The notes under the pieces were generated by a model. The model made no database searches. It was given only the letters and a program-made list of their open reading frames with translations, and had not been told where the DNA came from. Below, piece by piece: positions 62,009 through 64,000 of a stretch of DNA of 64,000 nucleotides. Source of the DNA: Aurelia coerulea (Eukaryota; Cnidaria; Scyphozoa; Semaeostomeae; Ulmaridae); assembly GCA_039566865.1 (NCBI GenBank), contig CM076949.1:8161501-8225500 (forward strand), in the 5' to 3' direction. Each line of letters begins with the position of its first letter. Within the stretch, counting starts at the first letter, position 1. The translations under genes were made by a program, and so were the position numbers.

Positions 62009-62344
62009 AGAAAGAGGCAAAATCCTGGTTTTAATAAAAACAACAGCAGCAAATCAATGAATTGGAACTGAAACCTGCTACAGGTATGTTTTTATAAGAA
62101 CTAAGAATTTGTAATTTTAAACAAAAACATCGAGACAAGAGAGAGTAACTTGAATAGAAATTTCAATTCTCTCTGTTATTGGTTTGTACAAAACAAACAT
62201 GGCATTAATTTTGGAGAGGATAAAACTAAATCCAGTCTCTTCATTAAAAAAATGCAAGAACCTGAAAAAGTTTGACATCAGTAGGGGTGATATGAAGATC
62301 ATAAACAACATTCAATGGTCACATATCTGGGATAGGTGCTCCAG

Positions 62345-62953
62345 ATGAAAATTTCTCTGGGGAATCAATGGTAACTAAGATACTTGGTAAAATGAATGGC
62401 AAGCTAAAATTTCTGTACAGGAAGCAAAACTACCTGGATAAATCCCTTAGCAGGTTGCTTTTAAATGCTCTATTTCAACCTCAGTTTGATTATCCATGCA
62501 CTTAATGGTATCCAGGGTTGAATAAGAGGCTGTCCAAAAAATCAGTTTGGCACAAAACAGATGCATTCATTTTTACCTGAATTTAAAAAACACATCACAT
62601 ATTGAGGTCACAGAATTCATGGCTATAAATTGGCTCCCACAAAGAACAGGATAGATAATGTATCTGAAATTTTTCAAAGGAACTGCCCCAGCGTACGGTG
62701 CTGAGATATGCCGTCCAGTCAACCAGGGCCTAACAACGCGAAGGTCATAGTTGAAATTGGAATTTCCATTTCGCAAAAGAAATACTGGACAAAAATGCCT
62801 ATGTTATCTACAACCCAAACATGCAATAGTCTTTCATCCGAGTTGAAGTCAGTAAACAACATTAGTACGTTCAAACATAAGATCAAAGAGAACTTTTTCC
62901 AAAATATGCAGAAAGAGGAAGATGACTTCTACTATAGACCATTTTGGTATTGA
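62345..62953 (+). pseudogene. LINE reverse transcriptase 3' fragment
   Basis: Broken plus-strand frames read KMNGKLKFLYRKQNYLDKSL, RLLLNALFQPQFDYPCT, a W-P-GLNKRLSKK segment, and, after several stops, KHKIKENFFQNMQKEEDDFY at the end. This is the tail of a CR1-like element I remember as common in cnidarian gene sets. The following CTTTCAATGCTATCCCTGCG resembles the LINE tails at 22490 and 52717. Confidence 0.7.
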
Positions 62954-63039
62954 AAACAGGCTTGACCTTTCAATGCTATCCCTGCGACTGTAATTGGGGT
63001 GTTTGTTTATCTTTTTGTTTTCAACATTAATTATTGTAC

Positions 63040-63822
63040 TTGGTAACTCATACACTGAACCGATTTTGAATATTTGTGATTCAATCTTTGGCAGAAATCC
63101 TGAATTAATTTTTTCGGATTTTTGTAAAGTTTTTTCGTTTCCTGTTTTTAGAGCTTGAAGCGAGTTTCTTAAAATTTTCCTTTTTGAAAACACTGAAAAT
63201 TATAAAAGGTTGATCAAATTTTCTAAAGACTCTACGTGAATAGATAAAGAGAAAATGTTTTCAGGGTGATTTGAGGATTTAGAAATTGATCAGTGTAAAT
63301 TTGTGCATGAGCATTATTTCAAAGATTGGCTTGTTCAAAATAAAAAATCCAACAAGATTCTTGCTTGCTGGGCTCACAACGCTTCCCTTCCCCTCTTGTC
63401 TTTTCAACTCCCTTGACACAGGAATGCAACCTGCGCCAATCCATAAATTCAATGAAACGTCAACAGGAAATACATTTATTTGTATACTTAAAAGTATTTT
63501 TACATTCCTTCCAACTTCTATCTAACACTTGTGCATTGGTTCATAACTGATCAATTTCTAAATTCCCAAACCATCACATAAATGTTCTCTCTTTGTTCAT
63601 TCATGTCGAGTCTTTGGGAAATTTTATCAACGGTTTTGACCATTTTCAGTTTTTTCGAGATTGAGGTTTAAGAAACTTGCTTTAGCTCCATAAGTAGAAG
63701 ACTAAATTTACAAAAGATAATGGCATCTAAGTGAGGATCTTAGCTACAGATTTGCTCACAAATCTTGAAAATTGGTCTGATTTATCATGTCAAAAGTGCG
63801 TTGTTATTTTGGTGCACCAGGT
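63040..63822. mobile_element. Foldback element, CCGGGTG-end family (diverged)
   Basis: The left arm 63050-63300 (GAACCGATTTTGAATATTTG, CGAGTTTCTTAAAATTTTC, TTTCAGGGTGATTTGAGGA) and right arm 63545-63822 are inverted repeats at about 75-80%. The right terminus TTTTGGTGCACCAGG is intact; the left one is degraded. The interior differs from the copies at 7031 and 11434. Nothing is recognised from 63823 to 64000. Confidence 0.6.
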
Positions 63823-64000
63823 ATGATATCTATTTCTATATTATAATACTTGAACCTTTAAATATTTTTTAATAGTGGCAAATGATACAGTACATATGTA
63901 CATATATGCAAGATTCCTTATGACTTTGCACATGTTTTCCAGCACTGCAAAACATGATGGTTGAAACGGACCCTTCAGGACTGTTTATCACAGAGCAATT

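Overview
This is a metazoan nuclear window that is dense in transposable elements. It has AT-rich non-coding DNA, spliced exons with GT/AG borders, non-LTR retrotransposon fragments, a tRNA-derived SINE and many inverted-repeat DNA transposons. No operons, ribosome binding sites or prokaryotic genes are seen. The style of the LINE tails, and a broken copy of a protein family I remember as very numerous in cnidarian gene sets (14.06-16.88 kb), suggest a cnidarian (anemone, coral or octocoral). That assignment is inference.

Layout. 0-3.6 kb: LINE remnants and small inverted-repeat elements. 4.9-11.4 kb, minus strand: the 3' end of a spliced host gene. I assembled seven exons with matching intron phases; they encode most of a PX (phosphoinositide-binding) domain and the C-terminus. 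Its introns carry foldback elements of a family with CCGGGTG ends and two repeats with hammerhead-ribozyme-like cores. 11.4-14.0 kb: five transposons nested in one another, one with nine 17-bp quasi-palindromes at each end. 14.1-16.9 kb: the broken multi-copy gene. 18.0-20.4 kb: a 5'-truncated LINE with an intact 673-codon reverse transcriptase frame. 20.4-28.4 kb: more inverted-repeat elements. 28.6-30.45 kb: a 101-bp satellite with a four-unit higher-order period, split by a transposon.

30.8-59.0 kb is bounded by two 201-bp inverted repeats that are about 99% identical. Inside lies a second inverted-repeat pair (39.06 and 56.23 kb, about 800-bp arms). Pieces of one LINE ORF1 with an SGNH-esterase-like region lie on both sides of that 17-kb block. 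The block holds a broken LINE and the only long intact host-like gene, an 873-codon VIT/vWA protein (VWA5A-like) on the minus strand. 59-64 kb: a second SINE, a LINE tail and another foldback element.

The two protein genes are unrelated in function. The rest is a stratigraphy of insertions, and many can be ordered because their target-site duplications survive.
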